59,512 nucleotides of DNA from contig DCHM01000009.1 in the NCBI GenBank assembly GCA_002314835.1, forward strand, positions 1-59,512. The letters run 5' to 3'. This stretch comes from Clostridiales bacterium UBA1752 (GTDB lineage Bacteria; Bacillota; Clostridia; Oscillospirales; CAG-382). The position numbers and the translations under genes were made by a program. Positions 1 to 7,679 of this stretch are shown in pieces. Position 1 is the first letter of the stretch. Each line of letters opens with the position of its first letter. The notes below the pieces were generated by a model. The model was not told the DNA's origin. It made no database searches and worked only from the letters and a program-made list of their open reading frames with translations.

Positions 1-2
1 CC

Positions 3-158
3 GAAAACGGCTGCGGCGACTATTATGGCTATCTGAGAGACGATAGCGGTTACCACGGAGATAAAATCTATCTTTGGGAACACGAAACACAGGAAAGTAC
101 CCTAGTCGCCACATCGCTTTTGGAATTTATCGAGCAATACTATGAGGGTAAAATTTAA
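3..158 (+). CDS. SMI1/KNR4 (SUKH)-like protein, C-terminal fragment
   Basis: The window opens inside a forward reading frame (third base onward) that ends at TAA 156-158 and gives about 51 residues. The pattern NGCGDYYGY, then KIYLWEHET, then VATSLLEFIEQYY resembles the C-terminal half of SMI1/KNR4 (SUKH) domains, which are often immunity proteins for polymorphic or contact-dependent toxins. The N-terminus lies outside the window, so neither the domain architecture nor a toxin partner can be judged. It abuts tail to tail the broken Fic gene that follows. The family assignment is from pattern recognition only. Confidence 0.6.
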   Translation, partial: ENGCGDYYGYLRDDSGYHGDKIYLWEHETQESTLVATSLLEFIEQYYEGKI

Positions 159-498
159 ACACGAAATTGACTTTTAGCGGAATATACTCAAAGCTTTCGT
201 GGACGATATTCAGCGCATCGCGATATCCGGCAATCTCTTTTTCATCACGGGAACGCGGCGTAGTCTTATCGCTCATTAACTGCTTTAGTCGGGTATCCGT
301 CGTGCAGATGCCCTCAATGGCGTTGCTGGCTTCCGTGCTCTGAACCTTGGCGATTTCTACGAGCTTTTCCGGTTCGGCAGGCTTTTGTTTTAAATACAGC
401 ACCTGTTTTCCGCGCTCTGCGTGAATGAAGGGCAGAAGCCCCGTAATCTCGTTATACCACGTTTTGTTTTCAAGATATTTATAGTTAAAGATTCTCAT
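127..498 (-). pseudogene. Fic family protein, N-terminal remnant (broken)
   Basis: This reverse frame starts at ATG 498 (GAGG upstream) and gives about 123 residues. Residues 1-110 match the N-terminal region of Fic/DOC proteins: KPAEPEKL, then STEASNAIEGI with TTDTR, then EIAGYRDALNIVHESFEYI. The family normally continues into the AMP-transferase core with HPFxxGNGR and often a C-terminal winged helix. Here the frame changes to unrelated residues near base 165 and runs into the tail of the SUKH-like gene on the other strand. The catalytic core is therefore absent and the gene looks inactivated by a deletion junction. Its promoter region survives intact. Confidence 0.7.
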
Positions 499-510
499 AG
501 CGCGCCTCAC

Positions 511-565
511 TTTCTCCTAATATTATTTGCAAAATTAGGAGAAAAACCAAGTGTTAGGAGAAAAG
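511..565 (-). promoter_or_regulatory. Fic promoter with three TTAGGAGAAA operator-like repeats
   Basis: On the reverse strand a promoter TTGGTT (545-550), 17 bp, AATAAT (522-527) precedes the Fic remnant. The motif TTAGGAGAAA occurs three times: direct copies at 535-544 and 554-563 and an inverted copy at 511-520. The outer pair 511-521/534-544 is a perfect 11-bp inverted repeat flanking the -10 box. Such placement suggests a repressor site. Autoregulation by the lost C-terminal winged helix of the Fic protein is inference. Confidence 0.5.
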
Positions 566-683
566 TTTTTAAAAAGCTCAAAAAGCATTTCCGCAACGGT
601 CTCGGTGAATGCGGAAAATATCTGTATATTGTGAATTGATTTGTACTGTTTTTTGCAGGAAGAAAAAGCCAAAAATACAATCA

Positions 684-717
684 GCGCCCCTTTATGTCAA
701 AAGCCATAAAGGGGCGC
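684..717 (-). terminator. Hairpin terminator of the ABC transporter operon
   Basis: A perfect 13-bp stem (684-696 with 705-717) with an 8-base loop lies 23 bases past the ATPase stop codon. On the reverse strand it is followed within about ten bases by a short T tract, so it is a probable terminator. Confidence 0.65.
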
Positions 718-739
718 CTGTATATTCCGCTATTTACGA

Positions 740-1525
740 TTAACTGAATATTTCGTCATCTTTGCTGAGAAAGGCTTTGGTTTTTTCGCTTTTTGGGTGG
801 TTAAAAACCTCATCCGCAGCTCCAATTTCCTCAATAACTCCGTCGTTAACATACATTACGACGTCGGAAATACTGCGAGCAAACTCCATTTCGTGAGTAA
901 CGATAATCATTGCTCTGTCCTTGCACTTGAGCTGTTTGATTACCTTAAGCACTTCACCCGTTAGCTCAGGGTCAAGAGCCGAGGTGGGCTCATCAAAGCA
1001 AAGAATCTGAGGCTCCATCGCAAGGGCTCTCGCGATGGCGACGCGTTGCTGTTGACCGCCGGAAAGCTCGCATGGATAAAATCTTTCTTTATCCAAAAGT
1101 CCTATTGACGCAAGTAACGCCCTGCCTTTTGCTTCTATTTCGGCGTACTTTTGCTTTTTTATCGTCTTAAAACCCTTTTGATTTTCCAACGCCGCCTTTG
1201 GAGCGAGGCAAACGTTTTCGAGTGCATTATATTGCGGAAAAAGATTAAACTGCTGAAAGACCAGTCCAAAGCATTTTTGTTTATCTGATGCAATATACGG
1301 CTCGCCTGCGTTGTCGCATTTAAAAACAGTATCACCGTTTACGCTAATCTCACCGTAATCGGGAGTTTCCAAAAAATTGAGGCAACGAAGCAGCGTGGTT
1401 TTTCCCACTCCGGAGCTGCCGATAACCGAAAGCACCTGCCCTTGCTCAAGGTCAAAGCTTATACCCTTAAGGACCTCGACGTTACCAAAACTCTTTTTTA
1501 GATTTTTTACACTTAATATAGCCAT
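740..1525 (-). CDS. Polar amino-acid ABC transporter ATP-binding protein
   Basis: This 261-residue cytoplasmic ATPase powers uptake of polar amino acids. Walker A is GSSGVGKTT, the signature is LSGGQQQR, Walker B is ILCFDEPTS and the switch histidine lies in VTHEM, all in the order and spacing of the GlnQ/HisP family. The ATG at 1525 was chosen over an upstream in-frame start at 1561 because it follows AAGGCG at good spacing and begins right after the permease stop (1530). It is the last gene of a binding protein-permease-ATPase operon and is followed by a hairpin terminator. The transported amino acid cannot be read from the sequence. Confidence 0.93.
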   Translation of the reverse strand: MAILSVKNLKKSFGNVEVLKGISFDLEQGQVLSVIGSSGVGKTTLLRCLNFLETPDYGEISVNGDTVFKCDNAGEPYIASDKQKCFGLVFQQFNLFPQYNALENVCLAPKAALENQKGFKTIKKQKYAEIEAKGRALLASIGLLDKERFYPCELSGGQQQRVAIARALAMEPQILCFDEPTSALDPELTGEVLKVIKQLKCKDRAMIIVTHEMEFARSISDVVMYVNDGVIEEIGAADEVFNHPKSEKTKAFLSKDDEIFS

Positions 1526-1529
1526 AATA

Positions 1530-2186
1530 TTACGCCTTAAAATAGTAGAGCTTGTGTTCAAGCTTGCCGAGTATATATGAAAGCAGCCCGTTAAATATCA
1601 AATAAAAAACTCCTGCATAAAACAGCGGCCAAAGAATAACATAATCATTTACTATCTTTTTGGCAACGAATATTATGTCAACCTGAACCGCAACTGACGC
1701 AAACGAAGTATCTTTAACAAGAGTTATTATTTCGTTTGCCACCGGCGGCACAATGCGTTTTACGACCTGCTTTAATATAACCTTGCGAAACGCCTGTTTT
1801 TTGGTCATTCCCAATACCTGGCACGCCTCGTACTGCCCTTTTGAAATGCTCTCAATGCCACTCCTGTAAATCTCAGAAAGATAGCAGGCGTAATTGATGA
1901 TAAAAGCGATACAAACCATAAATATTTTTGCTGCTACGGTTCTTATCGGTATTCCGAGCCAAAGCCCGGGGCCAAATGAAAAAATGATAATCTGCAGCAT
2001 CAGAGGAGTGCCTCTGATTACCCACACAAAGCCTTTTGTAAGATACTTTAGAGGCTTAAATTTTGACATCGAGCCAAAAGCTACCACAAGACCGAGCGGC
2101 AATGAAAATATAAGTGTTGAAAAGAAAATTGCCAGCGTATATGTAAACCCGCGCAATAACTCAAGGGTAACTTCGGTAAAACTCAT
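1530..2186 (-). CDS. Polar amino-acid ABC transporter permease
   Basis: This 218-residue inner-membrane permease has about five hydrophobic helices and the HisM/GlnP-type loop near residues 105-150 (IESISKGQYEACQVLGM), which docks the ATPase. Length and hydropathy fit a homodimeric amino-acid permease. The start lies 32 bases after the binding-protein stop and the stop is 4 bases before the ATPase start, so the three genes are one transcription unit. No defect is seen. Confidence 0.92.
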   Translation of the reverse strand: MSFTEVTLELLRGFTYTLAIFFSTLIFSLPLGLVVAFGSMSKFKPLKYLTKGFVWVIRGTPLMLQIIIFSFGPGLWLGIPIRTVAAKIFMVCIAFIINYACYLSEIYRSGIESISKGQYEACQVLGMTKKQAFRKVILKQVVKRIVPPVANEIITLVKDTSFASVAVQVDIIFVAKKIVNDYVILWPLFYAGVFYLIFNGLLSYILGKLEHKLYYFKA

Positions 2187-2218
2187 GTCAAACGCTCACT
2201 TTAGGATTTTAATAAATA

Positions 2219-3052
2219 CTATTTTCTTTCGATTATGATGCATGACTCGCCGGCAGAGCCGCTTTCGGCGCCGATGAGTGCGTTTTTCATATCAGCAGTA
2301 GTCTTAAACTTGTCGGCGTCGTCTTTACGAATAACCGCAACCTGCTTATTGGTGAGATAAGGTATAGAGATTTCCATAGCGGCTTTACGTTCATCGGTAA
2401 TGGTGAGGCCGTTCCAGATGCAGTCGATGGACTTACTCTCAAGGTTGATTTCCTTTTGTTCCCAGAGGATTACGACAAATTCAACTTCTATTTCCAACTT
2501 TTGACATACGAGCTTTGCGAGTTCGATATCAAAACCGGTAAGCTTGCCGTCTTTTTCGTATGCAATAGGAGCAAAAAGAGTATAACCGATGATAAGCTTG
2601 CCGCTGTTTTTGATATAATCCCAGTCGGAGGTGTCGGTAGGCTCATTGCCTACATAATCATTATCAATGCAAAGATAATCCTTGAGACCAAATTGCTCCG
2701 CGAGCGTGCCTAAGGTACCGTCGTTAGCAAGCTCGACAAGCGCTTTATTGATATAATAAATCAACGCGCTCCCTTTTCTTGCGGCGATGCCGTATTGCTC
2801 AGATAAGAGCTCAACGCACGTTGCTATAGTAAGGTTATTGGCGTAGGCAGAATCGGCATTTAAATAATAGCCTGCCATAACGCTGTCGATTACGCCGACG
2901 TCAATGCTCTTGGAATTAAGTTGAATTAAAACGTCAAGCTGCGTATCAATAGGCACATATTCTTTACCGAAATTCAGTTTTTGTGAGTTGCAGGAGCAAA
3001 GCACCGTAAGGCAGCAGCTTGCCACGAGAACAAGAGCTATTATTTTCTTCAT
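2219..3052 (-). CDS. Amino-acid ABC substrate-binding lipoprotein with lobes in reversed order
   Basis: A 277-residue lipoprotein with a signal peptide and lipobox (LCSC, about residue 20). The ATG at 3052 is preferred; a TTG at 3061 is possible, and GGAAGG lies upstream of both. Residues about 25-135 resemble the C-terminal lobe of family 3 binding proteins (SIDVGVIDSVMAGYYL, EQYGIAARKGSAL, TLAEQFGLKD). Residues about 150-277 resemble the N-terminal lobe (KLIIGYTLFAPIAYEKDGKL, GFDIELAKLVCQKL, DCIWNGLTIT, AAMEISIPYL) and stop at GAESGSAGES, exactly where the C-lobe normally begins. Only 32 bases separate the stop from the permease, so no C-lobe is hidden downstream. The gene is either circularly permuted or a deletion derivative of a tandem two-domain protein. 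Confidence 0.85.
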   Translation of the reverse strand: MKKIIALVLVASCCLTVLCSCNSQKLNFGKEYVPIDTQLDVLIQLNSKSIDVGVIDSVMAGYYLNADSAYANNLTIATCVELLSEQYGIAARKGSALIYYINKALVELANDGTLGTLAEQFGLKDYLCIDNDYVGNEPTDTSDWDYIKNSGKLIIGYTLFAPIAYEKDGKLTGFDIELAKLVCQKLEIEVEFVVILWEQKEINLESKSIDCIWNGLTITDERKAAMEISIPYLTNKQVAVIRKDDADKFKTTADMKNALIGAESGSAGESCIIIERK

Positions 3053-3104
3053 AACCGACAACCAACCTTCCGCATTATTATGCTGCCATATATAATCGTT
3101 TTAG

Positions 3105-3133
3105 ATTATTGCATATTTGCTTTGATTTGTCAA
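3105..3133 (-). promoter_or_regulatory. Promoter of the amino-acid ABC operon
   Basis: Reverse-strand TTGACA (3128-3133), a 17-bp spacer and AATAAT (3105-3110) lie about 55 bases upstream of the binding-protein start. The spacing is ideal, although the -10 box departs from consensus. Confidence 0.6.
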
Positions 3134-3255
3134 TATAACAAATAGTATAGCAGTTTGATATGCCAACGCACTCGCACTTGATTTTATCATAAGCTGCCGT
3201 TTTGCCAAATTATAACCGCCTGCCTCTTAAACAACCGTAAGTTTTTGGCAAATGC

Positions 3256-3294
3256 TATCGGCAATAGGTCGGATAACCGATATGTTTGCCGATA
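3256..3294. repeat. Nested inverted repeat in the divergent intergenic region
   Basis: Perfect 9-bp arms TATCGGCAA (3256-3264) and TTGCCGATA (3286-3294) enclose a smaller hairpin, TCGG-ATAA-CCGA (3269-3280). It lies about 50 bases upstream of the diguanylate cyclase promoter. It could be an operator or a structured leader; no T run follows, so it is not an obvious terminator. Confidence 0.35.
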
Positions 3295-3344
3295 CAATAC
3301 CGTGTTTTATCCGTTTGCCGTAAGCTCAGACAGATAATATATGA

Positions 3345-3373
3345 TTGACAATCTACCGATATAATAGTATAAT
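3345..3373 (+). promoter_or_regulatory. Consensus promoter of the first diguanylate cyclase gene
   Basis: TTGACA (3345-3350), 17 bp, TATAAT (3368-3373): a perfect match to the housekeeping sigma consensus, 32 bases before the start codon. Confidence 0.85.
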
Positions 3374-3405
3374 ATACTCGATAAATACCGAAAGGGGGCA
3401 ATGTT

Positions 3406-4482
3406 ATGGACAACGTTTCGCGGTCGGCTTTGGAATTGTATATGAACCGTATTTTTAAAATGCTTATAGTGTTTATTCCCATAATAGCGTTGTGCGCCGG
3501 ATGTACTTATACCGCTCTCAAGGTGCTTGGATATTACGAGGACGTCCCCATCGTTACGCTTATTGCTTTTGACGCAAGCTGCGTAGTGTATTTTATCGTC
3601 GGCTATATTTTTGCCAAAAAATGCGAAGATAAAAACGGCAACTTAAAGCCCAAGGTGGTTTTTAAGGGTAAAATCTTTATTTGCTGCCTTATTTTTATAC
3701 AATGGTGCTTTATTACTCACCTTATTCCGTCGAGGGAATTTTGGGCGTATATTATCCTATTCGTTATGGTTGTGGTTTTCTTTCTGGATAGTAAAATGGT
3801 CGCCGTAGTTATAGGGGAAATGCTGGTTTGCGTCGCTGTGTCCTATATTTTTAAGGGCGACGCTCTGCTACCCGTAAAGGATGAATTTTACGTGCCAAAC
3901 ATAGTTCTCAGGGCGGTTTTGATCGTGCTTACTCTGTTTTGCATGTGGCTATTCACCTATTTGGTGGAAACAAGGCTCGTGGCGGAGCTCGAAAAAATAT
4001 CCGATTACGATACGCTTACCATGCTTTATAACCGCAGAAAAATGACAAAGTTTTTGGATAACGCCATTCTCAACGCCAAAAAGACGGGCACGGGCTTTGC
4101 GGTTATGATGTGCGATTTGGATGATTTTAAGCTTGTAAACGATACCTATGGTCACGATTGCGGCGATATGGTGCTCAAAAACATCGCATCCGTCATAATG
4201 CATTCCGTTAATCAAAGCGGAGGTGCTTTTAGGTACGGCGGCGAAGAGGTGCTCTCGGTTTTGTATGCAGATAGCGAGCAAGCCAAATCCGTCGCGGAAG
4301 AAATACGCCGTACCGTGGAAAAATCTTTCGTGGAATACGACGGCAACAAGGTTACGGTTACGATAACCATAGGCGTTGCGGTTTACGAGGAAAACGACAT
4401 CAGCCCCGATTATATAATCAAGCGTGCGGATTCCAATTTGTATTTCGGCAAAACCCACGGCAAAAACAGAGTTATCGGTTAA
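3406..4482 (+). CDS. Membrane-bound diguanylate cyclase (GGDEF domain)
   Basis: A 358-residue protein with about six transmembrane helices in residues 15-195 and a cytoplasmic GGDEF domain in residues 200-357. It is expected to make cyclic di-GMP from two GTP. The domain shows DYDTLTMLYNRRKM, CDLDDFKLVNDTYGHDCGD and the active-site loop RYGGEEVL. The usual final Phe of GG(D/E)EF is Val, which is uncommon but leaves the catalytic acidic residue. No RxxD inhibitory site is seen before the loop. A strong AAGGGGG ribosome site precedes ATG 3406. It is monocistronic between a consensus promoter and a terminator. The signal sensed by the membrane part is unknown. Confidence 0.9.
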   Translation: MDNVSRSALELYMNRIFKMLIVFIPIIALCAGCTYTALKVLGYYEDVPIVTLIAFDASCVVYFIVGYIFAKKCEDKNGNLKPKVVFKGKIFICCLIFIQWCFITHLIPSREFWAYIILFVMVVVFFLDSKMVAVVIGEMLVCVAVSYIFKGDALLPVKDEFYVPNIVLRAVLIVLTLFCMWLFTYLVETRLVAELEKISDYDTLTMLYNRRKMTKFLDNAILNAKKTGTGFAVMMCDLDDFKLVNDTYGHDCGDMVLKNIASVIMHSVNQSGGAFRYGGEEVLSVLYADSEQAKSVAEEIRRTVEKSFVEYDGNKVTVTITIGVAVYEENDISPDYIIKRADSNLYFGKTHGKNRVIG

Positions 4483-4517
4483 AGCGTATTTTTTGCGAAG
4501 ACAGTAAGTTTAATATC

Positions 4518-4552
4518 AAAAGACGGCAGATTTTGCTCTGCCGTCTTTTTTG
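4518..4552 (+). terminator. Terminator of the first diguanylate cyclase gene
   Basis: A 13-bp stem AAAAGACGGCAGA/TCTGCCGTCTTTT with a short loop and a run of six T: a classic intrinsic terminator. Confidence 0.9.
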
Positions 4553-4623
4553 TCATCAACCGCGTATAAAACGCGGATGCGGCAATAAGATATAAAGTAC
4601 TGCAATACTATTATTAAACGGCA

Positions 4624-4652
4624 TTGACAAAACAATGCGGCGATGATATAAT
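4624..4652 (+). promoter_or_regulatory. Consensus promoter of the DUF4143 ATPase gene
   Basis: TTGACA (4624-4629), 17 bp, TATAAT (4647-4652). It places the transcript start near 4659 and so rules out the ATG at 4661 as a useful start, supporting the ATG at 4700. Confidence 0.85.
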
Positions 4653-4699
4653 AAAGAAAAATGCTAAATGTTGCAAAAATCCTTATTTGGAGGCGCGGT

Positions 4700-5998
4700 A
4701 TGGAAATTAAACGTGATTCTTATCTGTCTGCATTAATAAATCGCAAAGGTAACGGACTGATAAAAGTCATTACAGGCATCCGAAGGTGCGGTAAGTCGTA
4801 TCTGCTCAACACCATATTTTACAACCATTTACTTTCGGAGGGTGTAAAAGAGGACCATATTATCCGTTTTGCCTTTGATTCTGCAGACGATTTAGATACG
4901 ATAGGCGAAAATTTAATTGAGTTGGAAAAAGAAGATAAAAAAGTCAATCCCGAGAAATTTATGATATACATTCGTTCTCAAATAAAAGATAAAGATATGT
5001 ATTATCTTTTACTTGACGAGGTGCAAATGCTCGGCTCCTTTGAAAGTGTTTTAAACGGTTACCTTCGTAAGGACAATATGGATGTATATGTAACGGGCAG
5101 CAATGCAAAATTTCTTTCCAGCGACATTATTACGGAATTTGCCGGCCGCGGCGATGAAATCAGGATGTATCCGATATCATTTTCCGAGTTTATGACCGTA
5201 TATTCCGGCGATAAATACGAAGGCCTTACGCAGTATATGACGTATGGAGGTATTCCGCTTGTCGTCCTTCGTCAAAATGAAAACGACAAAGCCCGTACTC
5301 TGCAAAATCTGTTTGATGAAATATATATTAGGGATATAATCAAAAGAAGCAAGCTGAAAAAGCAAAGCGAGCTTGAAGACTTGTTAAACATTCTTTCGTC
5401 TTCTATCGGTTCTCTAACTAATCCCGAAAAATTAAAAAACACATTTCGCTCGGTTAAAAACAGCAAAATAACAACCGTTACCATTAACAAATACCTAAAG
5501 TGTTTGGAAGACGCCTTCCTTATTGAGTCTGTGCAAAGATACGACGTAAAAGGAAAGGCATATATCGAAACGCCCAAAAAGTATTATTTCTCGGATTTAG
5601 GGCTCAGAAATGCTCGAATCAACTTCCGTCAATTCGAGCAAACCCACGCTATGGAAAACGTAATATACAACGAATTGAAAATGCGAGGCTATAACGTTGA
5701 TATAGGCATCGTACCGATTTCGGAGCGAAACGAGGAAGGTAAAGTAGTAAGAAAACAGTTAGAAGTTGACTTTGTATGTAATCTCGGCTCCAAACGATAC
5801 TATATCCAATCTGCATATTCATTGCCGACTGCCGAAAAGCACGAGCAGGAAGTAAGACCTCTGCGCAAGATAGATGATTCTTTTAAAAAGATAATCATTA
5901 CAAAAGATATTGTTCCGTCCACCTATGATGAAAGCGGCGTGCTCACTATTAATTTGTACGATTTTTTGTTAGACGAAAAAGCCGAAAGCATATTGTAA
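4700..5998 (+). CDS. AAA-type ATPase with DUF4143 domain
   Basis: A 432-residue ATPase of the widespread 'ATP-binding protein, DUF4143' family, whose cellular role is unknown. The P-loop is GIRRCGKSYLL (about residues 27-37), Walker B is YYLLLDEVQ, and a sensor-like VTGSNAKFLSSDI follows. The C-terminal third carries the DUF4143 pattern (KKYYFSDLGLRNA, then ENVIYNELKMRGY and VDFVCNLG, reminiscent of a restriction-endonuclease-like fold). ATG 4700 follows GGAGG directly and agrees with the promoter position. It is a stand-alone gene between its own promoter and terminator in AT-rich DNA, with no partner, which suggests horizontal acquisition. Confidence 0.9.
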   Translation: MEIKRDSYLSALINRKGNGLIKVITGIRRCGKSYLLNTIFYNHLLSEGVKEDHIIRFAFDSADDLDTIGENLIELEKEDKKVNPEKFMIYIRSQIKDKDMYYLLLDEVQMLGSFESVLNGYLRKDNMDVYVTGSNAKFLSSDIITEFAGRGDEIRMYPISFSEFMTVYSGDKYEGLTQYMTYGGIPLVVLRQNENDKARTLQNLFDEIYIRDIIKRSKLKKQSELEDLLNILSSSIGSLTNPEKLKNTFRSVKNSKITTVTINKYLKCLEDAFLIESVQRYDVKGKAYIETPKKYYFSDLGLRNARINFRQFEQTHAMENVIYNELKMRGYNVDIGIVPISERNEEGKVVRKQLEVDFVCNLGSKRYYIQSAYSLPTAEKHEQEVRPLRKIDDSFKKIIITKDIVPSTYDESGVLTINLYDFLLDEKAESIL

Positions 5999-6074
5999 GA
6001 CAAAAACACGTCAAAAGTCCCTTGGCACACGGTTTTTGATGTTTTTAGGATTTCTCTATGCCCTCAATATCACG

Positions 6075-6102
6075 AAAAGCACGCCCAAGCAGCGTGCTTT
6101 TT
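6075..6102 (+). terminator. Terminator of the DUF4143 ATPase gene
   Basis: Stem AAAAGCACGC (6075-6084) with GCGTGCTTTT (6092-6101), 7-base loop and T run. Confidence 0.8.
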
Positions 6103-6115
6103 GCGTTATACAACC

Positions 6116-6155
6116 AAAAATCCCCCACGCAAATGACTAATCAAATGTGTGGGGA
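6116..6155 (-). terminator. Probable terminator of the alcohol/aldehyde dehydrogenase operon
   Basis: CCCCAC (6123-6128) pairs with GTGGGG (6149-6154). On the reverse strand the stem is followed by five T (6116-6120). The loop is long, so confidence is moderate. Confidence 0.5.
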
Positions 6156-6260
6156 TGTTTTATTAAGTTCTCGTGTTAATTCTATGCTTAATCAATGCTC
6201 AAAAGATAAACTTTGCCAGAACTCTTTATTGTTCTTATAACCAATAAAGCCCCCTACTTT

Positions 6261-7679
6261 TTATTTCTCAAACATTTTTAAGAGCTTCATTTTGATTTTT
6301 TCATTTTTTCCGCCGTAGGGATGCTCGCGGAGAGGCAGGTTAAGGTGAGTTTTACCCGTCATAACGGTCTGCGGATGGGTGAATTCGCGGAATCCCCATT
6401 CGCCGTGATACGCACCCATGCCCGAGTGCCCCGTGCCGTTAAAGGGTACGCCCTTAACCATCATGTGAACGCAGACCTCGTTGATACAGCCACCGCCGAA
6501 TTGTTGTGTCCGCATCACACGGTTTGCCCACTTTTTGTCTTTGGTAAAGATATACAGTGCCAGCGGATGCTCGCGCTCCGCCATCGTGTCGAGAATCTCA
6601 TCGACCTCACCGTCTTTATAAGGAACTACGGGCAAAATCGGGCAAAACAGCTCGTGCCGTACGATATCGTCGTTTTTATCTATCGGGTAAAGCACAGTAG
6701 GCGCAAACTTACACGTCTCTTTTACTCCCGCGCCGCCAAAAAAGATGCGGTCTCGGTACTCTGCCGATATTTTCTCGCATTTATCATAGACCGACGAGGT
6801 GATAAGCTTTGGATATTCACCGTTTTGCTCGGGATGCTCACCTATCTGACGTATAAACTCCGCTTTGAGCGCGTCGAGAAAATCGGCGGCGATTTCCGAG
6901 GCAACGGCTATCTGATTGATATTGATGCAGATTTGTCCTGCGTTGCAGAGCTTAAAAAAGGCGATTTTGCGTGCCGCATCCTTGACGTCGGCATCAGCGC
7001 GGACGAGGCACCAGTTGCCGGTTTCGCCTCCGAGCTCCAAAGCCACGGGGGTCAGGTTTTTTGACGCCTCCGCCATAACGTGCTTTGCCACGCTCGGGGA
7101 GCCGGTATAAAATATCTTATCAAACCGCTGTGCAAGGCATATATCGGCGATATCGTGTCCGCCGTCGATTAAAGCGATATATTCCTCGTCAAAGGTCTCG
7201 GCAACAAACTTTTTGAGCACCTCTGAGCACGCCGCAGACTTTGAGCTCGTCTTGATAACCGCGGTATTGCCGCCTGCGATGCTCGCGAGCAGGACGCCGA
7301 GCGTGAGCAGCAACGGGAAATTAAACGGGCTGATGATGAGCGTCACGCCGTAGGGCATTTTATAGACCTTTGTCGAAACGCTGGGAAAGCACATTACTCC
7401 GCTGTAATGCCTCTCGGGCCTTGCCCAGCGGCGCAGTCCCTTGATCGTTTCGTTAATCTCGACGATAATCGGTCCTATATCACACAGGTATGCCTCGACC
7501 TTGCTCCTGCCGAGGTCCTCGTGCAATGCCGCTTCAAAATCCGTTTCGTGAGCAAGGACGGCGGCTCTTAGCTTTTTGAGCTGTTTGATTCGCCACGAAA
7601 CGTCGAGCGTTTTACCCGTCCTGAAATATGCGCGCTGTTTTTCTACGATACTATGTATTTGCTCTTGAGTAAACATCAT
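6261..7679 (-). CDS. NAD(P)-dependent aldehyde dehydrogenase
   Basis: A 472-residue cytoplasmic enzyme of the class 3-like aldehyde dehydrogenase superfamily, oxidising aldehydes to acids. Visible motifs are the substrate-channel segment ISPFNFPLLLTLG, FYTGSPSVAKHV of the nucleotide fold, the general base Glu in ALELGGE and the catalytic Cys in CNAGQICIN. Near the C-terminus FNGTGHSGMGAYHGEWGF matches the class 3 signature. It overlaps the upstream alcohol dehydrogenase stop by four bases (ATGA), so translation is coupled. Pairing with an iron alcohol dehydrogenase suggests disposal or interconversion of an alcohol through its aldehyde; the physiological substrate cannot be told. Confidence 0.92.
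   Translation of the reverse strand: MMFTQEQIHSIVEKQRAYFRTGKTLDVSWRIKQLKKLRAAVLAHETDFEAALHEDLGRSKVEAYLCDIGPIIVEINETIKGLRRWARPERHYSGVMCFPSVSTKVYKMPYGVTLIISPFNFPLLLTLGVLLASIAGGNTAVIKTSSKSAACSEVLKKFVAETFDEEYIALIDGGHDIADICLAQRFDKIFYTGSPSVAKHVMAEASKNLTPVALELGGETGNWCLVRADADVKDAARKIAFFKLCNAGQICININQIAVASEIAADFLDALKAEFIRQIGEHPEQNGEYPKLITSSVYDKCEKISAEYRDRIFFGGAGVKETCKFAPTVLYPIDKNDDIVRHELFCPILPVVPYKDGEVDEILDTMAEREHPLALYIFTKDKKWANRVMRTQQFGGGCINEVCVHMMVKGVPFNGTGHSGMGAYHGEWGFREFTHPQTVMTGKTHLNLPLREHPYGGKNEKIKMKLLKMFEK

Larger units (their letters stand above)
5999..6260. other. Intergenic region between convergent genes
   Basis: About 260 bases hold two terminators (6075-6102 forward, 6116-6155 reverse). 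On the reverse strand a short stretch at about 6190-6246 reads GFIGYKNNKEFWQSLSFEH then stop, which could be the tail of a decayed gene; no start or domain supports it. AT-rich composition gives way to GC-richer DNA past this point. Confidence 0.4.

Noticed and set aside
6184..6246. Reverse-strand tail GFIGYKNNKEFWQSLSFEH as a transposase end.
   Set aside because: Only about 20 codons, no recognised family and no inverted repeats; noted only in the spacer entry.
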